DNA of 26,902 bases. Origin: a methanogenic archaeon. GTDB taxonomy: Archaea > Thermoplasmatota > Thermoplasmata > Methanomassiliicoccales > Methanomethylophilaceae. This document shows, in pieces, positions 6,207 through 13,553 of the stretch (the stretch's first letter is position 1; each line of letters opens with the position of its first letter). The notes under the pieces were generated by a model, which saw nothing but the letters and a program-made list of their open reading frames with translations, was not told the origin of the DNA and searched no databases. The DNA is taken from NCBI GenBank assembly GCA_902787415.1, contig CADAGG010000002.1, forward strand, positions 1-26,902, given 5' to 3'. The position numbers and the translations under genes were made by a program.

Positions 6207-7157
6207 ATGACATCGCTGAAGGAGGTGGGCGAGAGGCAGCTGGTGGAGACCGTCAAGAGCATCATCAGGCCGCGCTCCAAATCCACCGTCGTGGGCCCGG
6301 GGGACGATGCCGCCGTCATCAGGAACCCGTCCGGCGACATCGTGGTCTCCACCGACGTGGTCACGGAGGAGAGGCATCTCCCCGAGACCATGACCTACGA
6401 GCAGTTCGGCTGGACGGCCGCCGCCGTGAACTTCAGCGACATCGCCAGCATGGGCGCGAGGCCCCTGGGCTTCCTCCCGGCGGTGACAATCCCGGAGGAT
6501 GCCGACGAATCGGTCCTCTACGACATCATGAGCGGCATCGACCAGTGCTGCGAGTTCTGCAAGACGGAGGTCGTCGGCGGCGACACCAAGTTCGGTTCCC
6601 TGGCCGTGGCCGGGACCGCAATCGGCACCATGGAGGGCAGGAAGCCCATGACCCGCCGCGGCGCACAGCCCGGCGACATCGTGGCGGTGACCGGCATGCT
6701 CGGAGGACCCGCCGCAGGATACTATGCTATCAAGAACGGCTTCGAGGCCGAGGACCAGATCTTCTCGCTGATGGTCCCGGTGCCCCACGTGGAGGACGGG
6801 ATCAAGCTGTCTGGCACTGGTGCGGTGCACTCGTGCATGGACCTCTCCGACGGACTCGCCAACGCGGCCACCGAGATCTGCAGGCAGTCCCATGTGGGGA
6901 TGGAGATCGAGTGGGAGTTCCTGCCCGTCGACGACGAGGTCAAGGACATCCTCGAGGCCAGCCACGCCGACCTGAGGGACACCGTCACCAGGTGGGGAGG
7001 GGAGTACGAGCTCCTGTTCACCCTGGACCGCGCCGACCTCCAGAAGCTGTACGACGCGGGCATCGCGTTCTCGATAATCGGCCTGGTGACGAACGGAGAA
7101 GGTCCCGTCCTGAACGACGGGGAAGAGAGGAAGGTGATGGAGAACGGCATTTATTAA
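6207..7157 (+). CDS. thiL: Thiamine-monophosphate kinase
   Basis: 316 residues of the ThiL/PurM-like ATP-binding fold. ThiL phosphorylates thiamine monophosphate to the active cofactor thiamine diphosphate. Motifs are GPGDDAAV (30-37), STDVVTEERHL (48-58), NFSDIASMGARP (75-86), GGDT (124-127), PGDIVAVTG (155-163), CMDLSDGLA and a C-terminal GGEYELLFT. The ATG at 6207 is chosen because the TATA box places transcription there and the family usually begins close to this residue; a TTG at 6186 is upstream of the predicted transcript. The two downstream acetolactate synthases depend on the cofactor it makes. It overlaps or abuts the next gene, depending on that gene's start. Confidence 0.92.
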   Translation: MTSLKEVGERQLVETVKSIIRPRSKSTVVGPGDDAAVIRNPSGDIVVSTDVVTEERHLPETMTYEQFGWTAAAVNFSDIASMGARPLGFLPAVTIPEDADESVLYDIMSGIDQCCEFCKTEVVGGDTKFGSLAVAGTAIGTMEGRKPMTRRGAQPGDIVAVTGMLGGPAAGYYAIKNGFEAEDQIFSLMVPVPHVEDGIKLSGTGAVHSCMDLSDGLANAATEICRQSHVGMEIEWEFLPVDDEVKDILEASHADLRDTVTRWGGEYELLFTLDRADLQKLYDAGIAFSIIGLVTNGEGPVLNDGEERKVMENGIY

Positions 7158-7164
7158 TCCGAAT

Positions 7165-8157
7165 CTGGAAGCAAAGTGCTATCACGCGGACGGCGACAGG
7201 ATCGTCTGCGACCTGTGCCCGCACAGATGCGTCATCCCGGCCGACAGGTTCGGCCTCTGCAAGTCCCGCAAGAACGTGGACGGCAAGCTGGTGGCGTACA
7301 ACTACGGGCGCATCTCGACCATGGCGGTCGACCCCATCGAGAAGAAGCCCCTCTACCACTTCCATCCCGGTTCCAGCATCTTCTCCATCGGCGGCATCGG
7401 GTGCAACATGCACTGCGATTACTGCCAGAACTACTCCATCTCGCAGTCGCCCATCGGCAAGAAGCGCACCACCTACAAGTCCCCCGCCGATCTGGTGGCA
7501 TTCTGCAGGCAGCAGGGATATACCCAGATGGCCTTCACATACAACGAGCCGTCCATCTGGTACGAGTACATCCGCGACACCATGGACCTGGCGCCCGACA
7601 TCGACATGGTGCTGGTCTCCAACGGGATGATCAACGAGGATCCCCTGAAGGACCTCTGCAAGGGTATCAAGGCCATCAACATCGATGTCAAGGCGTTCAG
7701 GGACGAGTTCTACAAGAACCTCTGCGGAGGCGACCTGGAGGCCGTGAAATCGTCATGCGAGATCGCCTACGCCTCGAAGGTCCATCTGGAACTCACCTAT
7801 CTTGTGATTCCGGGTTACAACGACACCGTGGACGAGGTCCTGAAGTTCGTCAAGTGGGCCCACGAGCACCTCAGCCCCGACATACCCATCCACTTCACCC
7901 GCTTCCATCCCGATTACAACATGATGGCGGTGAGGACCACCCCCGTGGACACCCTCCTCAAGCTGCAGAAGGTGGCCGAGGACCACGGCATGCACCACGT
8001 GTACGTGGGCAACGTACTGACCGACGAGGGTTCCAACACCTACTGTCCCGAGTGCGGGGAGATGGTCATCAGGAGGACGGGTTACAGGGTGCACGTCTCC
8101 GGACTCTCCGGCAACCGCTGCAACTACTGCGGCCACAGGCTCAACATAATACGCTGA
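7165..8157 (+). CDS. amrS: AmrS-like radical SAM enzyme
   Basis: About 330 residues of the COG1180 family that includes the AmmeMemoRadiSam radical SAM protein and PflA-like activases. Counting from CTG 7165, an N-terminal cysteine set C15, C18, C22, C32 is followed by the radical SAM motif C80-x3-C84-x2-C87 (GCNMHCDYCQN). A C-terminal zinc-ribbon-like pair of CxxC motifs (YCPEC and CNYCG) follows. The homologous N-terminus (EAKCYHADGDRIVCDLC) is in frame, but no ATG, GTG or TTG precedes it after the in-frame stop at 7135. Candidate starts are CTG 7165 or ATT 7153; GGTGAT (7133-7138) and GGAG (7139-7142) lie upstream. GTG 7276 would delete the conserved cysteines. Its 3' end overlaps the convergent peptidase gene by 17 bases. 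Its substrate is unknown. Confidence 0.85.
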   Translation: MEAKCYHADGDRIVCDLCPHRCVIPADRFGLCKSRKNVDGKLVAYNYGRISTMAVDPIEKKPLYHFHPGSSIFSIGGIGCNMHCDYCQNYSISQSPIGKKRTTYKSPADLVAFCRQQGYTQMAFTYNEPSIWYEYIRDTMDLAPDIDMVLVSNGMINEDPLKDLCKGIKAINIDVKAFRDEFYKNLCGGDLEAVKSSCEIAYASKVHLELTYLVIPGYNDTVDEVLKFVKWAHEHLSPDIPIHFTRFHPDYNMMAVRTTPVDTLLKLQKVAEDHGMHHVYVGNVLTDEGSNTYCPECGEMVIRRTGYRVHVSGLSGNRCNYCGHRLNIIR

Positions 8158-9001
8158 GCAGAGGGTCGCCGACCAGCAGCACCAGTATCAGGGAAACCGC
8201 CATGGGCAGGATGAAGGGCACCATCGGCGTGACGTAGATCTCGTCCTCTCCCGCTTCCTCGAACTTTTGGCAGATTCCTTCCACCTCGTCGTCGTCCGGG
8301 ATCTGACACCTGGTGCGGACCCCGTCGCGGATGTCCTCGGACGGCCATACGAAGGCACCGCGGACGTCCCTCACGGGCATCATGTATCCGTGGGATGACC
8401 CCGGATAGAACGACCCGCGGTTGCGGATGAGGCAGTAGACCATGACCCCCGCGACCGACAGGACGGACGACAGGAACAGCACCGAGACCGACGGGGAGAA
8501 CACCTTCATCAGGATGTCTGGCACATTCCCGTTCGGTTCCATCAGGTACTCCGGCAGGGAGGGTATCGCGACGGACAAAGACATGAGACACTTGGCGTCC
8601 GCGCCGCCGCGCACGATGCCCACCGCGTACAGGAAATGGTAGAACAGGCAGAACAGGACGGAGGCCGCCCCGGCCTCGGTCCCGGGATCGCCCGAACCGT
8701 ACATCATCAGGGCGCCGGCCAGCGAGACCGCCGCACCCTCCAGGAGGTAATACGGGATCCTCGTCTCGCAGAGCACGGAATACATGAACAGCAACTGTGA
8801 AGCGGCCACGGCGAGCGCCTCCCACCAGGGGCTTCCGCCGAGGATGCATACCGCCGCCCCGCCGACTGAACCCGCTATCATGATTGACGCCCAATAAACG
8901 TCCGGGACCTCCCTCGTCCGTATATCCGAACGGGCGGCCAGGAACATACCCAGACACGTGATTCCGACAACTCCGTACTCGATGAGTTCCGCTGCTTCCA
9001 T
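8141..9001 (-). CDS. Archaeal prepilin/preflagellin peptidase (A24 family)
   Basis: 286 residues, mostly hydrophobic, with about eight membrane helices. The two catalytic aspartates of GxGD-type peptidases are visible: D26 in SDIRTREVPD and D135 in GGADAK. The enzyme cleaves class III signal peptides of pilin- or archaellin-like proteins at the cytoplasmic side of the membrane. The protein is longer than typical FlaK/PibD because of a charged cytoplasmic loop near residues 195-255 that separates the last membrane helices. The ATG at 9001 sits where the shared AT-rich promoter predicts the transcript to begin. No pilin or archaellin gene is in the window, so its substrates are elsewhere. Confidence 0.82.
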   Translation of the reverse strand: MEAAELIEYGVVGITCLGMFLAARSDIRTREVPDVYWASIMIAGSVGGAAVCILGGSPWWEALAVAASQLLFMYSVLCETRIPYYLLEGAAVSLAGALMMYGSGDPGTEAGAASVLFCLFYHFLYAVGIVRGGADAKCLMSLSVAIPSLPEYLMEPNGNVPDILMKVFSPSVSVLFLSSVLSVAGVMVYCLIRNRGSFYPGSSHGYMMPVRDVRGAFVWPSEDIRDGVRTRCQIPDDDEVEGICQKFEEAGEDEIYVTPMVPFILPMAVSLILVLLVGDPLLSVLC

Positions 9002-9017
9002 GCGTCTTCTCTCACGA

Positions 9018-9032
9018 TTATATTTTATAAAG
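9018..9032. promoter_or_regulatory. Bidirectional promoter of peptidase and mscS
   Basis: ttatattttataaag offers TATA sequences to both strands. Centred near 9027, it predicts starts near 9001 on the minus strand and 9053 on the plus strand, matching the ATG of the peptidase gene (9001) and the second ATG of the mscS gene (9052). Confidence 0.6.
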
Positions 9033-9051
9033 TCGGGTAATGCAGTTAATC

Positions 9052-10668
9052 ATGTACAGGGGTAAGGGCAAGCTCATCATCAGCCTGTTCGCGGTCTGCA
9101 TGCTGCTCTCGGTGGCGGGCGCCGCCTTCAGCGAGGAGTCGTCGGCTGCTACCGACATGAGCGGTACCAGTCTGAATGTGATCTACGACAGCAACAAGAT
9201 GATCGAACTGGAGGCCAACTCCTCTACCACCCTGTCATTCTTCGTATACAACGCATACACCGAGAACGTCGTCGCATACGTGTCCGCCACCTCCAACAAC
9301 CCCTCGACGAAGGTCAACACCAGTACCGCCCCGATCGAGCTCCCTACCGGCGAGAACACGTCCATCAAGATGACGGTGAGCGCCGACAGGTACGCCCACC
9401 AGGGGGAATACTCCGTCACCCTGTACTTCAAGGTCTACAAGGGAAGCGACCCCAACTTCCTCGAGGAGGGCCACTACGACTTCCCCTTGCATGTGACCTC
9501 CAACCTCACCTCTGACAAGTACAACAAGTTCCTGGGCTACATCCCCAACGATCTCAGCGGTGCCCTCGGCAACGTATGGTTCACCGCCGCCGTCTCGTTC
9601 ATCGGCCTGCTGGCCATCGGATACGCGGTGATGTTCGTCGCGGTACCCGTCTGCTCCAGGATCGTAATGAAGAAGGACGACCCCCAGAGGAAGACCCTCA
9701 AGAAACTCCTGTACCGCCTCTGCCAGGTCATCGTATGGCTGTGGGTCATCGGACAGGTGCTCCGCATCCTGGGTGCCGGGGAGGAGATCATCGACATCAT
9801 CAACAGGCTGTTCTACCTCGCCTACGTCATCGTGGGAATCATCGTCGGCTGGCAGCTTTACAAGCTCATCGTGGACTCCGTCATCAGACGTGCCGTCGTC
9901 AAGGCCGGGGACTACAACCTCAAGGAGGAGGAGGCGGACTTCGACAGCTTCCGCCCCCTGTTCCTCTATCTCGGCGAGATCGTCATCGCCATCGTCGCCA
10001 CCATGCTCATCATGGGCCTGCTCGGATTCAACCTCGCTGCGATCATCACCTCCGCAGGACTCGTGTCCCTGGGAATCTCCATGGGTGCCCAGGACGTCCT
10101 CAAGCAGTTCTTCAGCGGTCTGGAGATCCTCGCCACCCGTCCCTTCAAGAAGGGCGACCTGGTGGCCGTGGGTGCCGACGTACAGGTCTACCGCGTCCGC
10201 AGGGTCAACGTCATGAACACCTTCCTGGAGAACTGGGACAACACCGACGTGTTCATCATGCCCAACAGCCTGCTGACCACCAACAAGATCAGGAACATCA
10301 CCCGCGAGACCCTCATCAGCAAGGTCTACCTCACCGTGGACATCGCCTACGGAAGCGACGTCAACCTCGCCCGCAAGCTCATGCAGGAGGCGGCCACCGA
10401 GAACCCCCACGTCATCTCCGACGGAAGCGTCAAGAGGCCGTACACCCGTCTCGAGGCCTTCGAGGACAGCAACCTCCTCATCAAGATGGGATTCTATGTC
10501 GACGAGTACGGCAGCCAGTGGGCCATCAGCGGACAGATCAGGCAGGGAATCATCTCCAAGTTCGCGGCTCACGGAATCAGCATCGACTACCAGCAGATCG
10601 TCATCCACGAGGCCAAGAAGCCGGAGACCCGCGAGGGCGCTGCGAAAGACGCAGAAGATAAGGAGTAA
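9052..10668 (+). CDS. MscS-family mechanosensitive channel with secreted N-terminal domain
   Basis: 538 residues. A signal peptide (about 1-25, ending AGAAFS) leads to a beta-rich extracytoplasmic domain of roughly 125 residues resembling NEW3/CARDB-type folds. Membrane helices follow at about 175-200, 220-240, 252-275 and 303-325, then the pore helix TM3 (about 325-360, with the Gly/Ala-rich TSAGLVSLGISMGAQDVL). The soluble MscS beta-domain after FKKGDLV contains VMNTFLENWDNTDVFIMPNS. It should open under membrane tension to release osmolytes. The start at 9052 is chosen over 9040 because of the TATA position and because it begins a normal signal peptide. The large N-terminal sensor-like domain is unusual for small MscS channels. 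It is followed by a hairpin. Confidence 0.85.
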   Translation: MYRGKGKLIISLFAVCMLLSVAGAAFSEESSAATDMSGTSLNVIYDSNKMIELEANSSTTLSFFVYNAYTENVVAYVSATSNNPSTKVNTSTAPIELPTGENTSIKMTVSADRYAHQGEYSVTLYFKVYKGSDPNFLEEGHYDFPLHVTSNLTSDKYNKFLGYIPNDLSGALGNVWFTAAVSFIGLLAIGYAVMFVAVPVCSRIVMKKDDPQRKTLKKLLYRLCQVIVWLWVIGQVLRILGAGEEIIDIINRLFYLAYVIVGIIVGWQLYKLIVDSVIRRAVVKAGDYNLKEEEADFDSFRPLFLYLGEIVIAIVATMLIMGLLGFNLAAIITSAGLVSLGISMGAQDVLKQFFSGLEILATRPFKKGDLVAVGADVQVYRVRRVNVMNTFLENWDNTDVFIMPNSLLTTNKIRNITRETLISKVYLTVDIAYGSDVNLARKLMQEAATENPHVISDGSVKRPYTRLEAFEDSNLLIKMGFYVDEYGSQWAISGQIRQGIISKFAAHGISIDYQQIVIHEAKKPETREGAAKDAEDKE

Positions 10669-10687
10669 TCGTAGAATCCTCTACGAT
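10668..10687 (+). terminator. Hairpin at the end of mscS
   Basis: Perfect 8-base arms ATCGTAGA (10668-10675) and TCTACGAT (10680-10687) enclose a four-base loop and begin at the last base of the mscS stop. A T-run at 10705-10709 is close downstream. It may terminate mscS or act as a binding site for the Lrp-family regulator encoded next. Confidence 0.5.
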
Positions 10688-10706
10688 AATCGTAAACAAC
10701 ATACTT

Positions 10707-10741
10707 TTTCCCCGCCCAAACACGGTTTGGGACTGGGGAAA
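10707..10741. promoter_or_regulatory. Long palindrome upstream of the lysine cluster
   Basis: A T-run then TTCCCC (10708-10713) and CCCAAAC (10715-10721) pair with GTTTGGG (10725-10731) and GGGGAA (10735-10740), leaving a three-base loop and a small internal bulge. It ends about 20 bases before the TATA box (10759-10769). It could be a second terminator or an operator for the lysine operon. Confidence 0.45.
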
Positions 10742-10758
10742 TCGTAAGCTGTCCCGCA

Positions 10759-10769
10759 TTTATTATATA
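10759..10769 (+). promoter_or_regulatory. TATA box of the lrp-lysine operon
   Basis: tttattatata predicts transcription start near 10791, giving a leader of about 24 bases that includes GGTG (10806-10809), five bases from the ATG at 10815. Confidence 0.55.
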
Positions 10770-10814
10770 GAAAAGAGAACTACTCCCGCCCGTTAGATAA
10801 GCACGGGTGCAATC

Positions 10815-11237
10815 ATGATTGACAATCTTGACAAGCGTATTCTCGAGATAATGAAGAAGGATTCCAGATGCCCGTACGTCGAGATCGCGGACAAGCTAGG
10901 CGTGTCCGAGGGAACCGTACGCAGCAGGGTCCACAGGATGACCGAGGAAGGTATCATCCGCGGATTCACCATCAAGACCAGCTCCAAGAACGTCAAGGCA
11001 CTGGTGGAGGTCAAGATCGACGTCAACACCGACACCGAGGCCATCGCGAGGGAGCTTTCCACCTACGACGGCGTCACCGAGGTCTTCGAGGTCACCGGAG
11101 ACCAGGACATCATCGCCATCGTCGACGTGGAGTCTTCTCAGAGCTTGAACGAGATCATCGAGAGGGTCCGCAGGTACGACAACGTACTCAGCACCCGTAC
11201 CCGTCTTATCTTAAAGGAACACTTTGGAGAGAACTAA
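10815..11237 (+). CDS. Lrp/AsnC-family transcription regulator
   Basis: 140 residues. An N-terminal winged helix-turn-helix (about 4-55: LDKRILEIMKKDSR, VSEGTVRSRVHRMTEEGII) is followed by a ligand-binding RAM domain (about 60-140, including EVFEVTGDQDIIAIVDVES). Proteins of this kind bind amino acids and control their synthesis or transport. It is the first gene of the cluster, 23 bases before dapA and with no separate TATA box between them, so it probably autoregulates and controls the lysine operon, comparable to LysM of Sulfolobus. Lysine or diaminopimelate as ligand is an inference from position. The palindromes at 10668-10741 are candidate operators. Confidence 0.85.
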   Translation: MIDNLDKRILEIMKKDSRCPYVEIADKLGVSEGTVRSRVHRMTEEGIIRGFTIKTSSKNVKALVEVKIDVNTDTEAIARELSTYDGVTEVFEVTGDQDIIAIVDVESSQSLNEIIERVRRYDNVLSTRTRLILKEHFGEN

Positions 11238-11260
11238 ATCTCATTTGGAGAGAAATATTC

Positions 11261-12130
11261 ATGCTATTTGGAACAGGAACTGCACTCATAACCCCTATGA
11301 ACAGGGACGGCAGCGTCAACGAAGAAGAACTTAGGAGACTCGTCACCTTCCAGGAAGAGAACGGTGTCGACATGCTCCTGCCGTGTGGATCCACCGGCGA
11401 AGCCGCCACTCTCAACACTGAGGAGCACCTCAGGGTGATCGAGATCGTCATCGACCAGGCCAAGTCGGCCAAGGTCGTGGCGGGAGCGGGCAGCAACTGC
11501 ACCCAGGAGGCCATCGAGCTGAGCAGGGCGGCAGAGGATCTCGGTGCAGACGGAATCCTTTCCATCTCCCCTTACTACGTAAAGCCCACCCAGGAAGGCA
11601 TCTTCCGCCACTACGAGGCCATCGCCAAGTCGGTGGAGATCCCCGTGATCGTCTACAACGTCCCCAGCAGGACCAACAGCAACATCACCGCCGAGACCGA
11701 GGCCAGGCTCGCCCAGGTCCCCAACATCGGAGGAGTGAAGGAAGCGAGCGGCAACATCGACCAGATCAGGGAGATCATCGACAGGACCCCCGACGACTTC
11801 GCGGTCCTCTCCGGCGACGACGCCATGACCTACGACGTCATGTGCTCCGGAGGAGTCGGAGTCTTCTCCGTCGTCTCCAACTGCATGCCCAAGGAGGTGT
11901 CCACCATGGTCGACCTCCTCCGCGAGGGCAAGAAGGAGCAGGCGAAGGAGATCCATGACAGGCTCATGCCCCTCTTCAAGGGTGCGTTCGTAGAATCCAA
12001 CCCCATCCCCATCAAGTACATCATGTCCAAGATGGGCTTCGGAGACAACGTGCTGAGGCTCCCCCTCACCCCCATTTCGGCCGGAGCGCAGGAGAAGATC
12101 GAGCAGATCATCTCCCAGTACGGTCTGTGA
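11261..12130 (+). CDS. dapA: 4-hydroxy-tetrahydrodipicolinate synthase
   Basis: 289 residues, normal for the family. It condenses pyruvate with aspartate semialdehyde, the first committed step of the diaminopimelate/lysine branch. Visible residues are GSTGE (43-47, with T45 of the proton relay), Y132 in VYNVPSRT, R137 for substrate carboxylate binding, and the Schiff-base lysine K160 in GGVKEASG. The ATG at 11261 is preceded by GGAG (11247-11250). Four downstream genes continue the same pathway, but asd (substrate supply) and dapB (next step) are not in the window. Confidence 0.93.
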   Translation: MLFGTGTALITPMNRDGSVNEEELRRLVTFQEENGVDMLLPCGSTGEAATLNTEEHLRVIEIVIDQAKSAKVVAGAGSNCTQEAIELSRAAEDLGADGILSISPYYVKPTQEGIFRHYEAIAKSVEIPVIVYNVPSRTNSNITAETEARLAQVPNIGGVKEASGNIDQIREIIDRTPDDFAVLSGDDAMTYDVMCSGGVGVFSVVSNCMPKEVSTMVDLLREGKKEQAKEIHDRLMPLFKGAFVESNPIPIKYIMSKMGFGDNVLRLPLTPISAGAQEKIEQIISQYGL

Positions 12131-12146
12131 AACTTTACAATAACAA

Positions 12147-12166
12147 CGGACGCCGCGAGGCGTCCG
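12147..12166 (+). other. GNRA-loop hairpin between dapA and lysC
   Basis: CGGACGCC (12147-12154), a GCGA tetraloop, and GGCGTCCG (12159-12166) form a perfect 8-bp hairpin in the dapA-lysC gap, nine bases before the lysC Shine-Dalgarno GGAGG (12175-12179). It could be a processing or partial termination signal that sets the ratio of the two products. Confidence 0.45.
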
Positions 12167-12188
12167 CTTCCCAAGGAGGCATTATACA

Positions 12189-13553
12189 ATGTTAACGGTA
12201 ATGAAGTTCGGCGGTACGTCCGTCGGATCCATCGAGGCCCTCGAGAGGGTCGCGAACATCGTGGTAGGAACCGAAGGCAACAAGGTAGTGGTCACCTCGG
12301 CCATGTCCGGCATCACCAATTTCCTGGTGGCATGCTGCGAGGACCTTGTGAACCTTAGGGAGGAGACCCTCGAGGTCTTCGAGAAGAAGCACGTCTGCGT
12401 CGCCAAGGCCATGCTCGACGAGAAGCAGCTCGCCGAGTTCATGAAGGAGTTCACCCCCAGGATGGAGGCATTCAAGGCCCTCCTCTACGACGAGAAGGCC
12501 GCCAAGAGCCCCTACTACCAGGACAATGTCACCTCCCAGGGAGAGAGGTTCAGCTCCCTGCTCCTCAGCCACAAGCTCAGGGCCATGGGATACAAGTCCG
12601 TCGCCCTCACCAGCGAGGACTGCGGAATCGTCGCCGAGGGAAAGCCCCTCAACGGCAACGCCAACCTCAGGATGACGGAGACCCAGATGGGAATCAACGT
12701 CATGCCCTACATCAACAGGGGATACATCCCCATCATCACCGGCTTCTACGGTGTCACCAAGGACGACTGGATCCCCCTCACCTTCGGCAGGGGAGGTTCC
12801 GACTACGCCGCCGCGGTGGTCGCCAACGCCATGAACGCTGACATGCTCGAGATCTGGACCGACGTGGACGGATTCATGTCCGCCGACCCCAGGGTCGTCC
12901 CCAACGCCGTCAAGATCGACGAGATGTCCTATGCGGAGGCCGCCGAGCTCGCCTACTTCGGCGCCAAGGTCCTCCACCCCAGGACCATCGAGCCCGTGAG
13001 GAAGAAGCACATCCCCCTCAAGGTCAGGAACTCCTTCAAGCCCCAGGAGGACGGAACCCTCATCTCCAGGTTCAGGGAGTACCGCAACGAGCTCCTCAGG
13101 AGCGTCGCCACCAAGACCGACCTGTCCATCATCAGCATCAGCTCCCCCGAGATCGCCTACAGGCCCGACATCGTCTCCAAGATCCTCAACAAGATCTCCG
13201 AGAACGACGACGCCATCTACTCGATCTCCACCTCGCTCTCCACCGTGGCGTTCCTCATCCACAACAACGACGTGAAGAACACCCTCATCAAGCTCAACGA
13301 GCTGGACAACGACGACGTCGAGAAGATCGACGTCACCTCCGACGTCGCGCTGATCTGCTGCGTCGGCGACGAGCTCATGAGCGAGACCGGTGCCAGCGGA
13401 GACATCTTCGGAGCGGTCAAGGCCGCCGGCGCCAACATCAACATGATCTCCGAGGGAGCCTCCAACGTGGCCATCAACTTCGTGGTCTCCAACGGCGACG
13501 CCCTCCCCGTCATCAAGATCCTCCACCGCAAGTTCGTGGAAGGTGAGTCCTGA
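12189..13553 (+). CDS. lysC: Aspartate kinase
   Basis: 454 residues. It phosphorylates aspartate, opening the lysine, threonine and methionine pathways. The N-terminal kinase domain contains KFGGTSVGS (6-14), LTSEDCGIV, GFYGVTKDD, the phosphate-binding FGRGGSDYAA and EIWTDVDGFMSADPR, followed by KVLHPRTIEPV. From about residue 305 there are two ACT domains for amino-acid feedback (SIISISS and then VALICCVGDELM with GANINMISEGASNVAINFVV). The ATG at 12189 has a strong GGAGG nine bases upstream. It is placed between dapA and lysA and overlaps lysA by one base as TGATG. Which amino acid inhibits it cannot be read from the sequence; the operon suggests lysine. Confidence 0.93.
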   Translation: MLTVMKFGGTSVGSIEALERVANIVVGTEGNKVVVTSAMSGITNFLVACCEDLVNLREETLEVFEKKHVCVAKAMLDEKQLAEFMKEFTPRMEAFKALLYDEKAAKSPYYQDNVTSQGERFSSLLLSHKLRAMGYKSVALTSEDCGIVAEGKPLNGNANLRMTETQMGINVMPYINRGYIPIITGFYGVTKDDWIPLTFGRGGSDYAAAVVANAMNADMLEIWTDVDGFMSADPRVVPNAVKIDEMSYAEAAELAYFGAKVLHPRTIEPVRKKHIPLKVRNSFKPQEDGTLISRFREYRNELLRSVATKTDLSIISISSPEIAYRPDIVSKILNKISENDDAIYSISTSLSTVAFLIHNNDVKNTLIKLNELDNDDVEKIDVTSDVALICCVGDELMSETGASGDIFGAVKAAGANINMISEGASNVAINFVVSNGDALPVIKILHRKFVEGES

